Below are positions 18,160 to 27,324 of a stretch of DNA of 64,000 nt, piece after piece; within the stretch, counting starts at the first letter, position 1; each line of letters opens with the position of its first letter. The stretch is from Pseudomonadota bacterium (lineage in GTDB: Bacteria; Pseudomonadota; Alphaproteobacteria; Rhizobiales; Xanthobacteraceae). Made by a program: the position numbers and the translations under genes. The notes under the pieces were generated by a model, which made no database searches, was not told the origin of the DNA, and saw nothing but the letters and a program-made list of their open reading frames with translations. The stretch covers positions 62,001-126,000 of the forward strand of contig JAFAGM010000139.1 in NCBI GenBank assembly GCA_023422775.1, in the 5' to 3' direction.

Positions 18160-19668
18160 ATGCGCTTCACCTCGCTCGTCGTCGAACTGATCCGCGCCCG
18201 GCCGCGGCTGGTGGTCTGGCTCGTGGTGCTGCTCCAGGCCGGGCTTTGGCTGATCCTTCCGCTGCTGCTCTATCGCAGCCCTCCCGGCGATGTGGCGACC
18301 TTGCTGGCGTTCGGCCGGGAGTACCAGGTCGGGACCGACCTCGGTCCGCCGCTCGCCTCCTGGCTTGCCGACATCGCCTTCCGAGCGGCCGGCAATCACG
18401 TGTTCGGCGTCTATCTGCTGGCGCAGGTCTGCACCGTCGTCACCTTCCTGACTTTCTATCGCCTGGCGCGCGCGATTGTCGGCGGGCAGCAGGCGGTGCT
18501 TGCGGTGCTGCTTTCGTTGACGATCGTGGCGTTCAGCGCGCCCGGCGCCGAGTTCGGCCCGCTGGTGCTGGCGCGCCCGCTCTGGGCGTTGCTGCTGCTG
18601 CATTCCTGGCAGTTGATCGGCGAGAACCGCCGTAGCGCATGGTTTGCATGGTCGATCGAGGCCGGCCTGTTGCTCTTGACGACATCTTCCGCGATCGGGC
18701 TGTTGCTGCTGCTGGTCGGATTTGCCGTCGCCACGCCGCGGGGCCGGCGCACGCTGATGTCGCTCGACCCGCTCTTCGCGCTGCTCGTGATCGTCGTGCT
18801 GGTCTTGCCGTACCTGATCTGGCTGCTCCGCGCCGATGCGCTGGCCATGCCGTCCTGGCCGGCGCTATCGCAACTCGGCGCGCGCGCCATGCAATGGGGC
18901 ACGCTGCTCGCGGGCCTCGGGCTGGCGATGCTGGGCATTTTGGTGCTGGTGACCCTCAACTCGGCATGGTTCGTCCGCAACGCCGAGGATGCACCGATCA
19001 TCTATCGTCCGCCGGTCGACCCGCTGGCGCGCGAGTTCGTTTATTTCTTCGCCATTGCGCCGGGGCTGCTTGGAAGCCTGTTAGGGGGCCTGTTCAATCT
19101 CGATCGCGTCGTCGGAGGCGCGGGCGTTGCGCTCCTGATGTCGGGGCTTGCCGTCATCGTGGCGACGGGCGATCTCATCTATTTGCGGCGTCAACGCCTG
19201 CTGCGTTCGGTCTGGGCCGCGGCGCTGGTGGCGCCGGCGCTTGCGGTGATCGCGATTACGTTCTTCCAGCCATGGACCGACAGCGCGGAAGTGCCGACCT
19301 CGATGCCGGCCAGCGCGATCGCGCATTTCTTCGGCGACAGTTTCGAACGGCGAACCAATCAACGGCTGCGCGCGGTGACCGGCGATCCCCAGCTTGCAAC
19401 CCTCATCGCGATGGACAGGGCGCGCCCGCATCTTCTGCTCGACGCCGCCCCACAACGAACCCCCTGGCTGTCGGTTGCAAAATTCAACGAGACCGGCGGC
19501 GTCGTGGTGTGGCGCGCCTCCGATACATCGGGCGCGCCACCTGCCGATATCGCCCAGCGGTTTCCCGGCCTCGTGCCGGAAGTGCCGCGCGCCTTCGATT
19601 GGCTGGTGAACGGCCGTCAGCCGTTGCTGCGCGTCGGCTGGGCCATCGTGCGGCCGAAGACGCCTTAA
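18160..19668 (+). CDS. Membrane glycosyltransferase-like protein (GT39/ArnT type)
   Basis: A 502-residue integral membrane protein with about ten hydrophobic segments. The N-terminal region has REYQVGTDLGPPLASWLADI, the loop where GT39 and ArnT enzymes carry an acidic motif after the first helix, followed by FGVYLLAQVCTVVTFLTFY. Bradyrhizobium proteins with this look are annotated as family 39 glycosyltransferases that use polyprenyl-phosphate sugars. The C-terminal 120 residues form a soluble domain. The start at 18160 is chosen because upstream in-frame sequence overlaps rnhB. Substrate unknown. Confidence 0.75.
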   Translation: MRFTSLVVELIRARPRLVVWLVVLLQAGLWLILPLLLYRSPPGDVATLLAFGREYQVGTDLGPPLASWLADIAFRAAGNHVFGVYLLAQVCTVVTFLTFYRLARAIVGGQQAVLAVLLSLTIVAFSAPGAEFGPLVLARPLWALLLLHSWQLIGENRRSAWFAWSIEAGLLLLTTSSAIGLLLLLVGFAVATPRGRRTLMSLDPLFALLVIVVLVLPYLIWLLRADALAMPSWPALSQLGARAMQWGTLLAGLGLAMLGILVLVTLNSAWFVRNAEDAPIIYRPPVDPLAREFVYFFAIAPGLLGSLLGGLFNLDRVVGGAGVALLMSGLAVIVATGDLIYLRRQRLLRSVWAAALVAPALAVIAITFFQPWTDSAEVPTSMPASAIAHFFGDSFERRTNQRLRAVTGDPQLATLIAMDRARPHLLLDAAPQRTPWLSVAKFNETGGVVVWRASDTSGAPPADIAQRFPGLVPEVPRAFDWLVNGRQPLLRVGWAIVRPKTP

Positions 19669-19670
19669 TC

Positions 19671-19766
19671 CCTCATGGTGAGGAGGCGCGGAGCGCCGTC
19701 TCGAACCATCAGGCCCGCGGCCCATCCTTCGAGACGCACGCTCACGCGTGCTCCTCAGGATGAGGG
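19671..19766. repeat. Palindromic repeat, 'cctcatcctgaggag' family, copy 1 (inverted)
   Basis: Reads cctcatggtgaggaggcgcg on the left and gtgctcctcaggatgaggg on the right, with an inner ccatccttcgagacgc. Copies in the other direction are at 32625-32726 and 35431-35534. The right arm contains the stop codon and last codons of the minus-strand uracil-DNA glycosylase gene. Confidence 0.88.
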
Positions 19767-20594
19767 CTGTACCTGCTCCAGCGCCTTGGCGATCGCGCGC
19801 AGATCCTGCCACGACATCCGCTTGTAGGAAGGCGAGCGCAGCAGATAGGCCGGATGGAACGTCGCCATGGCGCGGATCGTGCGCGTGCCGGTGTCGTAGT
19901 CGAGCCACTTTCCGCGCGTCTTCATGATGCCCTCGCGTGTCGACAGCAGCGTCTGCGTCGAGGGATTGCCGAGCGTCACCAGCACGTCGGGATTCACGAG
20001 CTCGATCTGCCGCTGGATGAACGGCAGGCAGATCTGCGTCTCCTGCGGTGTCGGCGTCCGGTTGCCGGGCGGCCGCCAGGGGATCACGTTGGCGATATAG
20101 GCCTTGCTGCGATCGAGCCCGATCGCCGCGATCATTCGATCCAGCAACTTGCCGGAACGTCCGACGAAGGGGCGCCCTTCGATGTCTTCGTCGCGGCCGG
20201 GGGCCTCGCCGACGAACATGATGCGCGCTTCGGGATTGCCGTCGGCAAACACCAGCCGCGTCGCGGTGTTCCTCAGCGCGCATCCCTCGAAATTTTCCAA
20301 TAGCGCGCGCAGCGCCTCCAGCGTCGGTGCGGTGCGCGCCGCTTCGCGCGCAGACGCGATCGCCGCTTCGGGTGCCGGTGCTGTTTCGCTGCGCGGAACA
20401 GCCTGCATCGCGGCCGGGATCTCCCTCGCCGGGCGCAGCGTCGCGGCCTCGCGGACAGGTGCCGCAGCAACCGGGATGTCGGGCTCGGCAAGCCGATCGG
20501 CCGGCTCCTCCGCCAATGTGCAGTCGACCCCGGCCTCCAGATAAAAAGCCAGCAATTGCCTGATATTAGGGGCGGGTTCGGAGATCGGATCCAT
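19755..20594 (-). CDS. Uracil-DNA glycosylase, family 4-like, lacking two Fe-S cysteines
   Basis: Removes uracil from DNA. The 279-residue protein has the family 4 active-site motif GEAPGRDEDIEGRPFVGRSG from residue 129 and the C-terminal motif HPAYLLRSPSYKR. Family 4 enzymes hold a 4Fe-4S cluster with four cysteines; here only Cys105 (FEGCALRN) and Cys189 (TQICLPF) remain, and the cysteine normally before RPPGNR is Trp (NVIPWRPPGNRTP). I recall a Bradyrhizobium diazoefficiens enzyme of this type described as a separate UDG class. The N-terminal 90 residues are low-complexity. The 3' end lies inside a palindromic repeat. Confidence 0.88.
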   Translation of the reverse strand: MDPISEPAPNIRQLLAFYLEAGVDCTLAEEPADRLAEPDIPVAAAPVREAATLRPAREIPAAMQAVPRSETAPAPEAAIASAREAARTAPTLEALRALLENFEGCALRNTATRLVFADGNPEARIMFVGEAPGRDEDIEGRPFVGRSGKLLDRMIAAIGLDRSKAYIANVIPWRPPGNRTPTPQETQICLPFIQRQIELVNPDVLVTLGNPSTQTLLSTREGIMKTRGKWLDYDTGTRTIRAMATFHPAYLLRSPSYKRMSWQDLRAIAKALEQVQPSS

Positions 20595-20722
20595 TATGCC
20601 AATCTAGTATGGATCGCGCCGGCGTGAAACGCCTGCGCATTGCATTTCCATGGTTGTTATCGGAGCGAAAATCGGAAACAACGAGCCTTTAGAGCCGTTC
20701 TCAATTGGGCTGAGATCAGATC

Positions 20723-22381
20723 ATGAGTGCAGAAGAGCTTCCTCCCCGCGAATCCATGGAATTCGACGTCGTGATCGTGGGCGCCGGGCCGTCGGGCTTG
20801 GCCGCTGCGATCCGGCTGAAGCAGCTCAACGCCGACCTCAGCATCGTCGTGGTCGAGAAGGGTTCCGAGGTCGGCGCGCACATCCTGTCGGGCGCCGTGA
20901 TCGATCCGGTCTCGCTCGACAAACTGATTCCCGACTGGCGCGAGGATGCGGACTGTCCGCTGAAGACCCAGGTCAAGGACGATCGCTTCTACTGGACGAC
21001 GGCGACCAGCGCGATCCGGCTGCCGAACTTCATGATGCCGCCGCTGATGAACAATCATCACTGCTTTGTCGGCTCGCTCGGTGACGTCTGCCGCTGGCTG
21101 GCACCCAGGGCCGAAGCGCTCGGCGTGGAAATTTATCCGGGCTTTGCCGCGGCCGAGGTGCTCTACGACGACAACGGCGCGGTGCGCGGCATCGCCACCG
21201 GCGACATGGGCATCGCCCGGGACGGCAGCCACAAGGATTCCTATACCCGCGGCATGGAATTGCTCGGCAAGTACACGCTGTTCGCTGAAGGCGCGCGCGG
21301 CAGCCTGAGCAAGCAACTGATCGCGAAATTCTCGCTCGACGCCAAGAGCGAGCCGTCGAAGTTCGGCATAGGCCTGAAGGAAGTCTGGGAGATCGATCCC
21401 GCCAAGCACCAGAAGGGCCTGATCCAGCATTCGTTCGGCTGGCCTTTGAACAATTCGACCGGCGGCGGCTCGTTCCTCTATCACTACGACGACAACAAGG
21501 TGGCGGTCGGCTTCGTCGTGCATCTCAATTACGACGATCCGTATCTGTCGCCGTTCGACGAATTCCAGCGCTTCAAGACCCACCCTTCGATCCGCCCGGT
21601 CTTCGAGGGCGGCAAGCGGCTGTCCTATGGCGCGCGCGCCATCACCGAAGGCGGCTACCAGTCGGTGCCGCGCTTGAGTTTCCCGGGCGGCGTGCTGATC
21701 GGCTGCGCGGCCGGTTTCGTCAACGTGCCGCGCATCAAGGGCGTGCACAACGCGATGGGCAGCGGCATGCTCGCCGCCGAGCAAGTCGCCGCTGCGCTCG
21801 GCGCCGGCCGCGCCAATGACGAATTGGTGGAATATGAGAACGCCTGGCGGGATTCCGCCATCGGCAAGGACCTGCACCGGGTCCGCAACGTCAAGCCGCT
21901 ATGGTCGAAGTTCGGCACCATCATCGGCGTGGTGCTGGGCGGCTTCGACATGTGGTGCAACACGCTGGGCTTCTCGCTGTTCGGAACCCAGTCGCATGCC
22001 AAGCCTGATCGAAAGACGCTGGATGCGGCAAAGGCGCACACGCCGATCGCCTACCCGAAGCCGGACGGCAAGATTTCCTTCGACAAGCTGTCCTCGGTGT
22101 TCCTCTCCAACACCAATCACGAAGAGGACCAGCCGGTTCATCTGAAGGTCGCCGACATGAACCTGCAGAAGACGTCCGAGCACGACGTCTATGCCGGTCC
22201 CTCGAACCGCTATTGCCCGGCCGGCGTCTACGAATGGGTCGAGGAGGGCTCAGGCCCGCGCTTCCAGATCAACGCCCAGAACTGCGTCCACTGCAAGACC
22301 TGCGACGTCAAGGACCCCAACGGCAACATTACCTGGGTTCCGCCCGAGGGCGGCGGCGGGCCCAACTACCAAGGCATGTAA
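20723..22381 (+). CDS. etfD: Electron transfer flavoprotein-ubiquinone oxidoreductase
   Basis: ETF-QO passes electrons from ETF (fed by fatty-acid and amino-acid dehydrogenases) to membrane ubiquinone. The 552-residue protein has the FAD motif VVIVGAGPSGLAAAIRLKQL, VEKGSEVGAHILSGAVIDP, the ubiquinone-site region and the C-terminal 4Fe-4S domain: NRYCPAGVYEW, then QNCVHCKTCDVKDPNGNITW and PPEGGGGPNY. Full length and intact. It is divergent from the uracil-DNA glycosylase gene, with a 128-base gap holding both promoters. Confidence 0.97.
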   Translation: MSAEELPPRESMEFDVVIVGAGPSGLAAAIRLKQLNADLSIVVVEKGSEVGAHILSGAVIDPVSLDKLIPDWREDADCPLKTQVKDDRFYWTTATSAIRLPNFMMPPLMNNHHCFVGSLGDVCRWLAPRAEALGVEIYPGFAAAEVLYDDNGAVRGIATGDMGIARDGSHKDSYTRGMELLGKYTLFAEGARGSLSKQLIAKFSLDAKSEPSKFGIGLKEVWEIDPAKHQKGLIQHSFGWPLNNSTGGGSFLYHYDDNKVAVGFVVHLNYDDPYLSPFDEFQRFKTHPSIRPVFEGGKRLSYGARAITEGGYQSVPRLSFPGGVLIGCAAGFVNVPRIKGVHNAMGSGMLAAEQVAAALGAGRANDELVEYENAWRDSAIGKDLHRVRNVKPLWSKFGTIIGVVLGGFDMWCNTLGFSLFGTQSHAKPDRKTLDAAKAHTPIAYPKPDGKISFDKLSSVFLSNTNHEEDQPVHLKVADMNLQKTSEHDVYAGPSNRYCPAGVYEWVEEGSGPRFQINAQNCVHCKTCDVKDPNGNITWVPPEGGGGPNYQGM

Positions 22382-22445
22382 TAATTAATAATAATGGATG
22401 GCCTGTAGTGGATTGCCCGGCCACGATTGCGTGAGGTGGATCATG

Positions 22446-22523
22446 GCGTTTTCGGGCGGGGTGACCCAGGTTCGCGCGAGGAAAACACGTCAAAACAGGA
22501 GTTGGAACGCCATTGGGCGTTCC
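22446..22523. repeat. Palindromic repeat, 'gcgttttcgagcgaag' family, copy 1, with terminator hairpin
   Basis: The degraded element gcgttttcgggcggggtgac, then ggttcgcgcgaggaaaacac, matches the copies at 25462 and 51271. It ends in the hairpin ggaacgcc/ggcgttcc (22504-22511 with 22516-22523), which could terminate the ETF-QO transcript. The rest of the 382-base gap 22382-22763 shows no gene; the last 180 bases must hold the promoter of the TPR gene. Confidence 0.7.
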
Positions 22524-22763
22524 GTTGATGCCGCCGGTGGCCACGATACCGCCACAGTGAAAGCGTTTCCGGGATAGGCTGGCTGAATCGATGTCCTAAG
22601 AGCCTAATCTGCCAATCGATTCACCAGCCCGTATCCTTGCGGTTGAACGCCAAAACCGGCATTGTCGCAGGCCGAGATGCCGCCGCGTGGGTTTGCATTC
22701 GAGACCGATCGGCACGACCGATCGAAAGATCCTGCCGTACATCCTGGAGCTAGGCGAACCGTG

Positions 22764-24545
22764 ATGCTTTCCACTCGTTTCAACCGTTGGACGATCGCAG
22801 CAATTACTGTCGCCGCGCTGGCCGCACCCGGCACGGTTTTGGCGCAGACGCCCGACCACACGGGCGACAACGCCGCGCAATTCCCGAGCAAGGCCGACCT
22901 GAAATCGCTGACCACGGCCGGCAGCTATCTTGCCGCGCGTCATGCCAGCGTGGAGCGCGATGCCGCCTCGGCTGCGGCATTCTATCGTTCGGCGCTGCGC
23001 ACCGACCCGAAGAACAACGAACTGCTCGACCGCGCCTTCATCTCCTCGCTGGCGGACGGCGACATCGACGAGGCCGTGAAACTCGCCGACCGCATCCTGA
23101 CGATGGACAAGTCCAACCGCGTCGCGCGGCTGGTGGTCGGCGTGCGCGACCTCAAGCACAAGAAATATGGAGCCGCGCAGGTCAACATCAACCAGTCGAT
23201 CCGCGGGCCGATCACCGATCTGGTGGCGACGCTGCTGTCGGGCTGGGCGACCTATGGCGCCGGCGACGCCAAGGGCGCGGTCGCCAACATCGACAAGCTG
23301 ACCGGGCCCGAATGGTATCCGATCTTCAAGGACCTCCACACCGGCATGATCCTCGAGGCTTCGGGCAGGGAAAAGGATGCCGGGACGCGCTTTGAGCGCG
23401 CCTACAAGCTCGACGATTCCATGCTTCGCGTTTCCGACGCCTATGCGCGCTGGCTGTCGCGCAACAAGGACGGCGCGGCGGCGACCGGCATCTACGAGGC
23501 CTTCGACAAGAAGCTGCCGCGGCACCCGCTGGTGCAGGAAGGCTTGCGCGAGACCAGGGCCGGCAAGAAGCTGCCGCCGCTGGTCGATACGGCGCAGGCC
23601 GGCGCGGCCGAGGCGCTGTACGGCATTGGCGCAACGCTCACCCGCCGCGGCGGCGAGGATCTGGCGCTGGTCTATCTGCAGCTTGCGCTTTACCTGCAGC
23701 CCAATCATCCGCTGGCGCTGCTGTCGCTCGCCGACCTTTATGAATCGGTGAAGAAGCCGCCGATGGCGATCAAGGTCTATGAGCGCATGCCGGCGAGTTC
23801 GCCGCTGAAGCGCAACGCGCAGATCCAGCTCGCCACCAATCTCGACGCCGCCGACCGCAGCGACGAGGCGATCAAGATCCTGAAGGCCGTCACGTCAGAG
23901 GCGCCGAAGGATATCGAGGCCATCATGGCGCTCGGCAACATCGAGCGCGGCCGCAAGAAGTTCAAGGATTGCGCCACGACCTATTCGCTGGCGATCGACG
24001 CGTTGCCCGGGGTGACCGACAAGAATACCTGGGTCACCTATTATTACCGCGGCATCTGCGAGGAACGTTCCAAGCAGTGGAACAAGGCCGAGGCCGACAT
24101 GCGCAAGGCGCTCGAACTGCAACCCGAGCAGCCGCATGTGTTGAACTATCTCGGCTATTCCTGGATCGACCAGGGCATCAATCTCGACGAAGGCATGAAG
24201 ATGATTAAGCGTGCCGTCGATCAGCGGCCCGACGACGGCTACATCGTCGACTCGCTCGGCTGGGCCTACTACCGCATCGGCAATTTCGAGGACGCGGTGA
24301 AGCACCTCGAGCGCGCGATCGATCTCAAGCCCGAGGATCCCACCATCAACGACCATCTCGGCGATGCCTATTGGCGTGTCGGCCGGACGCTGGAAGCCAA
24401 ATTCCAGTGGTCCCATGCCCGTGACCTCAAGCCCGAGCCGGAAGAATTGCCGAAGATCGAGGCCAAGATCGCCAATGGCCTGCCCGAAGACACCTCTTCT
24501 GCGGCGTCCGCCGACAAGAAAAAAGAAGATGGCAAGGGCGGCTGA
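22764..24545 (+). CDS. Secreted tetratricopeptide repeat protein
   Basis: A 593-residue protein with a signal peptide (MLSTRFNRWTIAAITVAALA then APGTVLAQ) and many TPR motifs. Clear repeats are AAFYRSALRTDPKNNELLDR, LALVYLQLALYLQPNHPLAL, QWNKAEADMRKALELQPEQP and FEDAVKHLERAIDLKPEDPT. Probably a periplasmic scaffold; partners are unknown. The end is Lys/Glu/Ala-rich and likely disordered. A GTG at 22761 is an alternative start. It lies 27 bases before ispE and may be co-transcribed with it, an order common in this group. Confidence 0.88.
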   Translation: MLSTRFNRWTIAAITVAALAAPGTVLAQTPDHTGDNAAQFPSKADLKSLTTAGSYLAARHASVERDAASAAAFYRSALRTDPKNNELLDRAFISSLADGDIDEAVKLADRILTMDKSNRVARLVVGVRDLKHKKYGAAQVNINQSIRGPITDLVATLLSGWATYGAGDAKGAVANIDKLTGPEWYPIFKDLHTGMILEASGREKDAGTRFERAYKLDDSMLRVSDAYARWLSRNKDGAAATGIYEAFDKKLPRHPLVQEGLRETRAGKKLPPLVDTAQAGAAEALYGIGATLTRRGGEDLALVYLQLALYLQPNHPLALLSLADLYESVKKPPMAIKVYERMPASSPLKRNAQIQLATNLDAADRSDEAIKILKAVTSEAPKDIEAIMALGNIERGRKKFKDCATTYSLAIDALPGVTDKNTWVTYYYRGICEERSKQWNKAEADMRKALELQPEQPHVLNYLGYSWIDQGINLDEGMKMIKRAVDQRPDDGYIVDSLGWAYYRIGNFEDAVKHLERAIDLKPEDPTINDHLGDAYWRVGRTLEAKFQWSHARDLKPEPEELPKIEAKIANGLPEDTSSAASADKKKEDGKGG

Positions 24546-24572
24546 CGCGAGGACTTCGGGGGCCGTTCGGCA

Positions 24573-25457
24573 ATGCCGGGACTGAGCGACGAGGGGCGCG
24601 CCAAGGTCAACCTGACCTTGCGGGTGAATGGCCGCCGCGTGGATGGATATCACGATCTGGAAAGCGTGGTGGCGTTTGCCGATTGCGCCGATCGTCTGAC
24701 ATTGACGCCCGGTCCCGATCTCGATCTGAAAATGTCCGGACCGCTGGCGCAGGCCTGCGGCGAGACGTCGGACAATCTGGTGCTGAAGGCCGCGCGCCTG
24801 CTGGCCGAGCGGGTTCCGAACATGAAGGTCGGCAGCTTCGACCTCGACAAGGTATTGCCGGTCGCGGCCGGCATCGGCGGCGGTTCGGCGGACGCCGCAG
24901 CGGCGCTGCGCCTGCTGGCGCAGTTGAACGGGTTGGCGCTCGACGATCCCCGCATTATCGAGGTGGCGGAACTGACCGGTGCCGACGTGCCGGTGTGCGT
25001 CCGGTCGCTCGCCTGCGTCATGACTGGCGTCGGCGAAACGCTGCAACCGCTGAACCTGCCGAAAATGCCGTGCGTGATGGTGAACCCCTGCGTTCCCGTC
25101 GCAACGAAAGACGTCTTCAATGCGCTCGGCCTGCGCAATGGCGAACTGCTGGTCGGCGCCACCGATGTATTGCTGCAGGACCGGTGGCCCGACGACAGGG
25201 CGTCACTCGAGGAATGGGTCGAGGCGCTTGCTGCCAATTCCAACGACCTGGAAACGCCGGCCCTGCGCGTGCAGCCGGTGATCGGCGAGGTCATCGCCGC
25301 GCTGAACGCGACCAACGGCGCGTGGCTGGCGCGGATGTCCGGCTCCGGCGCCACCTGCTTTGCGATCTACGAGAACACCGCCGACGCCAAACGTGCAGCG
25401 GAGAAGATTCGGCGCGATCACCCGGGATGGTGGGTGCATGCGGGGATACTGAGCTAG
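24573..25457 (+). CDS. ispE: 4-diphosphocytidyl-2-C-methyl-D-erythritol kinase
   Basis: IspE phosphorylates CDP-methylerythritol in the MEP pathway of isoprenoid synthesis. The 294-residue GHMP kinase has the N-terminal GRAKVNLTLRVNGRRVDGYH (lysine and DGYH motifs), the ATP loop LPVAAGIGGGSADAAAALRL and the C-terminal ARMSGSGATCFAIYEN. Length is usual. It follows the TPR gene by 27 bases and is followed by a strong hairpin. Confidence 0.96.
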   Translation: MPGLSDEGRAKVNLTLRVNGRRVDGYHDLESVVAFADCADRLTLTPGPDLDLKMSGPLAQACGETSDNLVLKAARLLAERVPNMKVGSFDLDKVLPVAAGIGGGSADAAAALRLLAQLNGLALDDPRIIEVAELTGADVPVCVRSLACVMTGVGETLQPLNLPKMPCVMVNPCVPVATKDVFNALGLRNGELLVGATDVLLQDRWPDDRASLEEWVEALAANSNDLETPALRVQPVIGEVIAALNATNGAWLARMSGSGATCFAIYENTADAKRAAEKIRRDHPGWWVHAGILS

Positions 25458-25461
25458 GGCT

Positions 25462-25560
25462 GGAGCGTTTTCGAGCGAAGTGGAAACCGGTTCGCGTCAG
25501 GAAAACGCGACGCAACAGGAATCTGGAGCCCCGTTCCGATTGAATCGGAGCGGGGCTCCA
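25462..25560. repeat. Palindromic repeat, 'gcgttttcgagcgaag' family, copy 2, with terminator hairpin
   Basis: The conserved part ggagcgttttcgagcgaagt, accggttcgcgtcaggaaaa, cgcgacgcaacaggaatc is followed by a near-perfect 37-base palindrome at 25524-25560: outer arms tggagccccg and cggggctcca, inner arms tccgatt and aatcgga. The hairpin lies between the convergent ispE and Na/Pi genes and probably ends both transcripts. Confidence 0.85.
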
Positions 25561-25568
25561 ACTGTGTT

Positions 25569-27251
25569 CTAGGTACTGCGGCCGGCCAGATGTGCGGCGG
25601 CGCGCCAACCGTGGTGCGCCAAGGCCTCGAGGCGCCGCACGGTATCGACTCGAGCGATCGCCTCGTCTGCGGTCAAAGCGCCGCTTGCCACCGAGCTTAG
25701 GGTCGCGCGGCGGTGGTCTTTCCGGAGGTCACCGAGTGCTTTCACCAGGCTTTCCAGTTGGGCAACGGCCGACGCGGCATGCAGTGGCTTCTCCGATCCG
25801 GCCGCGCTCGTTGACGCGTGCCCAGGGCCGGCTGCGACCGCCTCTGGAGAGGCCGGCAGGGTGGCGACCTCGGCGGCGAGCGAAGCCAGGCCGCGCATCG
25901 CTTCCGCGCATACCTCCGCGGCACGCATGTCGTCGGATCCGCCCGGCGGCGCGGCCAATTGGACCTCGTCCGCGGTTTCGGCCAGGCGCAAGGCGTGGTC
26001 GAGCGCATGCAGGGTGCTGGTAAGCCGCTGTTGCTCGTCCTCCGATTCCGGCGGGCCAGGTGCCTCGGACATAAAGACCTGGGCGCGGCGCAAGGCGTCG
26101 GCAGCTTCGACCGTGGACATTGCATTCGCGGACGGGGAGGATGCGCCCGAGTTCACCGCCGCCAGCGCCGTGGCCAGCGATCCGGACATTGCCCCAAGCG
26201 CGCGTGCAACTGTCCGTCTCACGGCCTCCAGGGTTGCGACCGGCGTCAGAAGTGCTGCCGGGTCGAGACAACGCGTGAGGGGCGGGCCACGTTCAGGCAG
26301 GATGCGTTCGACCAGACGCGTAAAGCCCTGGATCACGGGCAGCAGCACCAGGACGCCGACGACGTTGTAGGCTGTGTGGTAACCCGCCAGCAGCGTCACC
26401 CCGTCGATGGTGTCCGAGGCACGGATCATCAGAGGCGTGGTGACCGGAAACAGCACCAGTGCGATCACGGCTGCGATCAGCTTGAACAGGATATACGCAA
26501 GTGCCAGACGTTTGGCGGTGCTGCTCGCGCCGATCGCCGCCATGGCGGAACTGGTCGCCGTTCCGATGTTCTGTCCGATGATCAGCGCGCAAGCCTGATC
26601 AAGCCCGACGGCTCCCGCATAATGCGCCGAGAGCGTCACGGCGATCGCGGCAGTCGACGATTGCATCACGGCGGTCATTGCCAGTCCGGCCACGACGAGC
26701 ACCAGCACGCCGTACAGGCCGGACCACCAACTGGTTCCAAGAACGGCCGGCAAGTCCGCAGGGTGCAACTGTTCGGCCAGCCCTCCCATCCCCTGCTGCA
26801 GCGTTGTCAGGCCGTAGAGCACAAGGGCAAACCCGGCGAGCGCGGCCCCGGCGGCAGATACGCGGCCGCGGCCCAGCAACTTGATCAGCGCGCCGACGAA
26901 GATCATCGGCAGGGCTGCGGCGGTAAGCGAGACCCGGACACCGATCAACGCAACCAGCCAGCCGGTCCCCGTGGTGCCGACATTCGCGCCAAACACGAGC
27001 GCGAGCCCTTGCGGAAATGTGAGCACGCCGGCGCTTACGAGCCCGATCGTAGTCATGGTCGTTGCGCTGGAGGATTGCACGATCAGGGTGACGATCGCGC
27101 CCCAGAACGCACCCGACAGAGGGGTCGCCGCCGCCTTGCTCAGGATCGTCCGCAGTCCTGATCCGGCGAGCCCCTTGAGGCCGGTGGTCATCACGCTCAT
27201 GCCAAGCAGGAAGAGACCCACGCCGCCGAGAACCGAAATTGCCGTCGACAT
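25569..27251 (-). CDS. Na+/phosphate cotransporter family protein with PhoU-like tail
   Basis: A 560-residue membrane protein of the NptA/YjbB family. Two Na/Pi repeats each carry the QSS signature: LIVQSSSATTMTTIGLVSAG and TAVMQSSTAAIAVTLSAHYA, and the FGANVGTTGTGWLVALIGV loop and IIGQNIGTATSSAMAAIGAS are typical. About eight membrane helices are followed by a soluble helical C-terminal half, probably PhoU-like. The start at 27251 is favoured (MSTAISVLGG). It follows the PPK2 gene by 73 bases on the same strand, so phosphate transport and polyphosphate use appear linked. Direction of phosphate movement is not known; such proteins often export it. Confidence 0.9.
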   Translation of the reverse strand: MSTAISVLGGVGLFLLGMSVMTTGLKGLAGSGLRTILSKAAATPLSGAFWGAIVTLIVQSSSATTMTTIGLVSAGVLTFPQGLALVFGANVGTTGTGWLVALIGVRVSLTAAALPMIFVGALIKLLGRGRVSAAGAALAGFALVLYGLTTLQQGMGGLAEQLHPADLPAVLGTSWWSGLYGVLVLVVAGLAMTAVMQSSTAAIAVTLSAHYAGAVGLDQACALIIGQNIGTATSSAMAAIGASSTAKRLALAYILFKLIAAVIALVLFPVTTPLMIRASDTIDGVTLLAGYHTAYNVVGVLVLLPVIQGFTRLVERILPERGPPLTRCLDPAALLTPVATLEAVRRTVARALGAMSGSLATALAAVNSGASSPSANAMSTVEAADALRRAQVFMSEAPGPPESEDEQQRLTSTLHALDHALRLAETADEVQLAAPPGGSDDMRAAEVCAEAMRGLASLAAEVATLPASPEAVAAGPGHASTSAAGSEKPLHAASAVAQLESLVKALGDLRKDHRRATLSSVASGALTADEAIARVDTVRRLEALAHHGWRAAAHLAGRST

Positions 27252-27324
27252 GCGCGCGCCTCCCAGGGGCATCGACAACTACGCCATCCACTATAACGCG
27301 GATGCAACGTCTCGCCAGCCGGAG

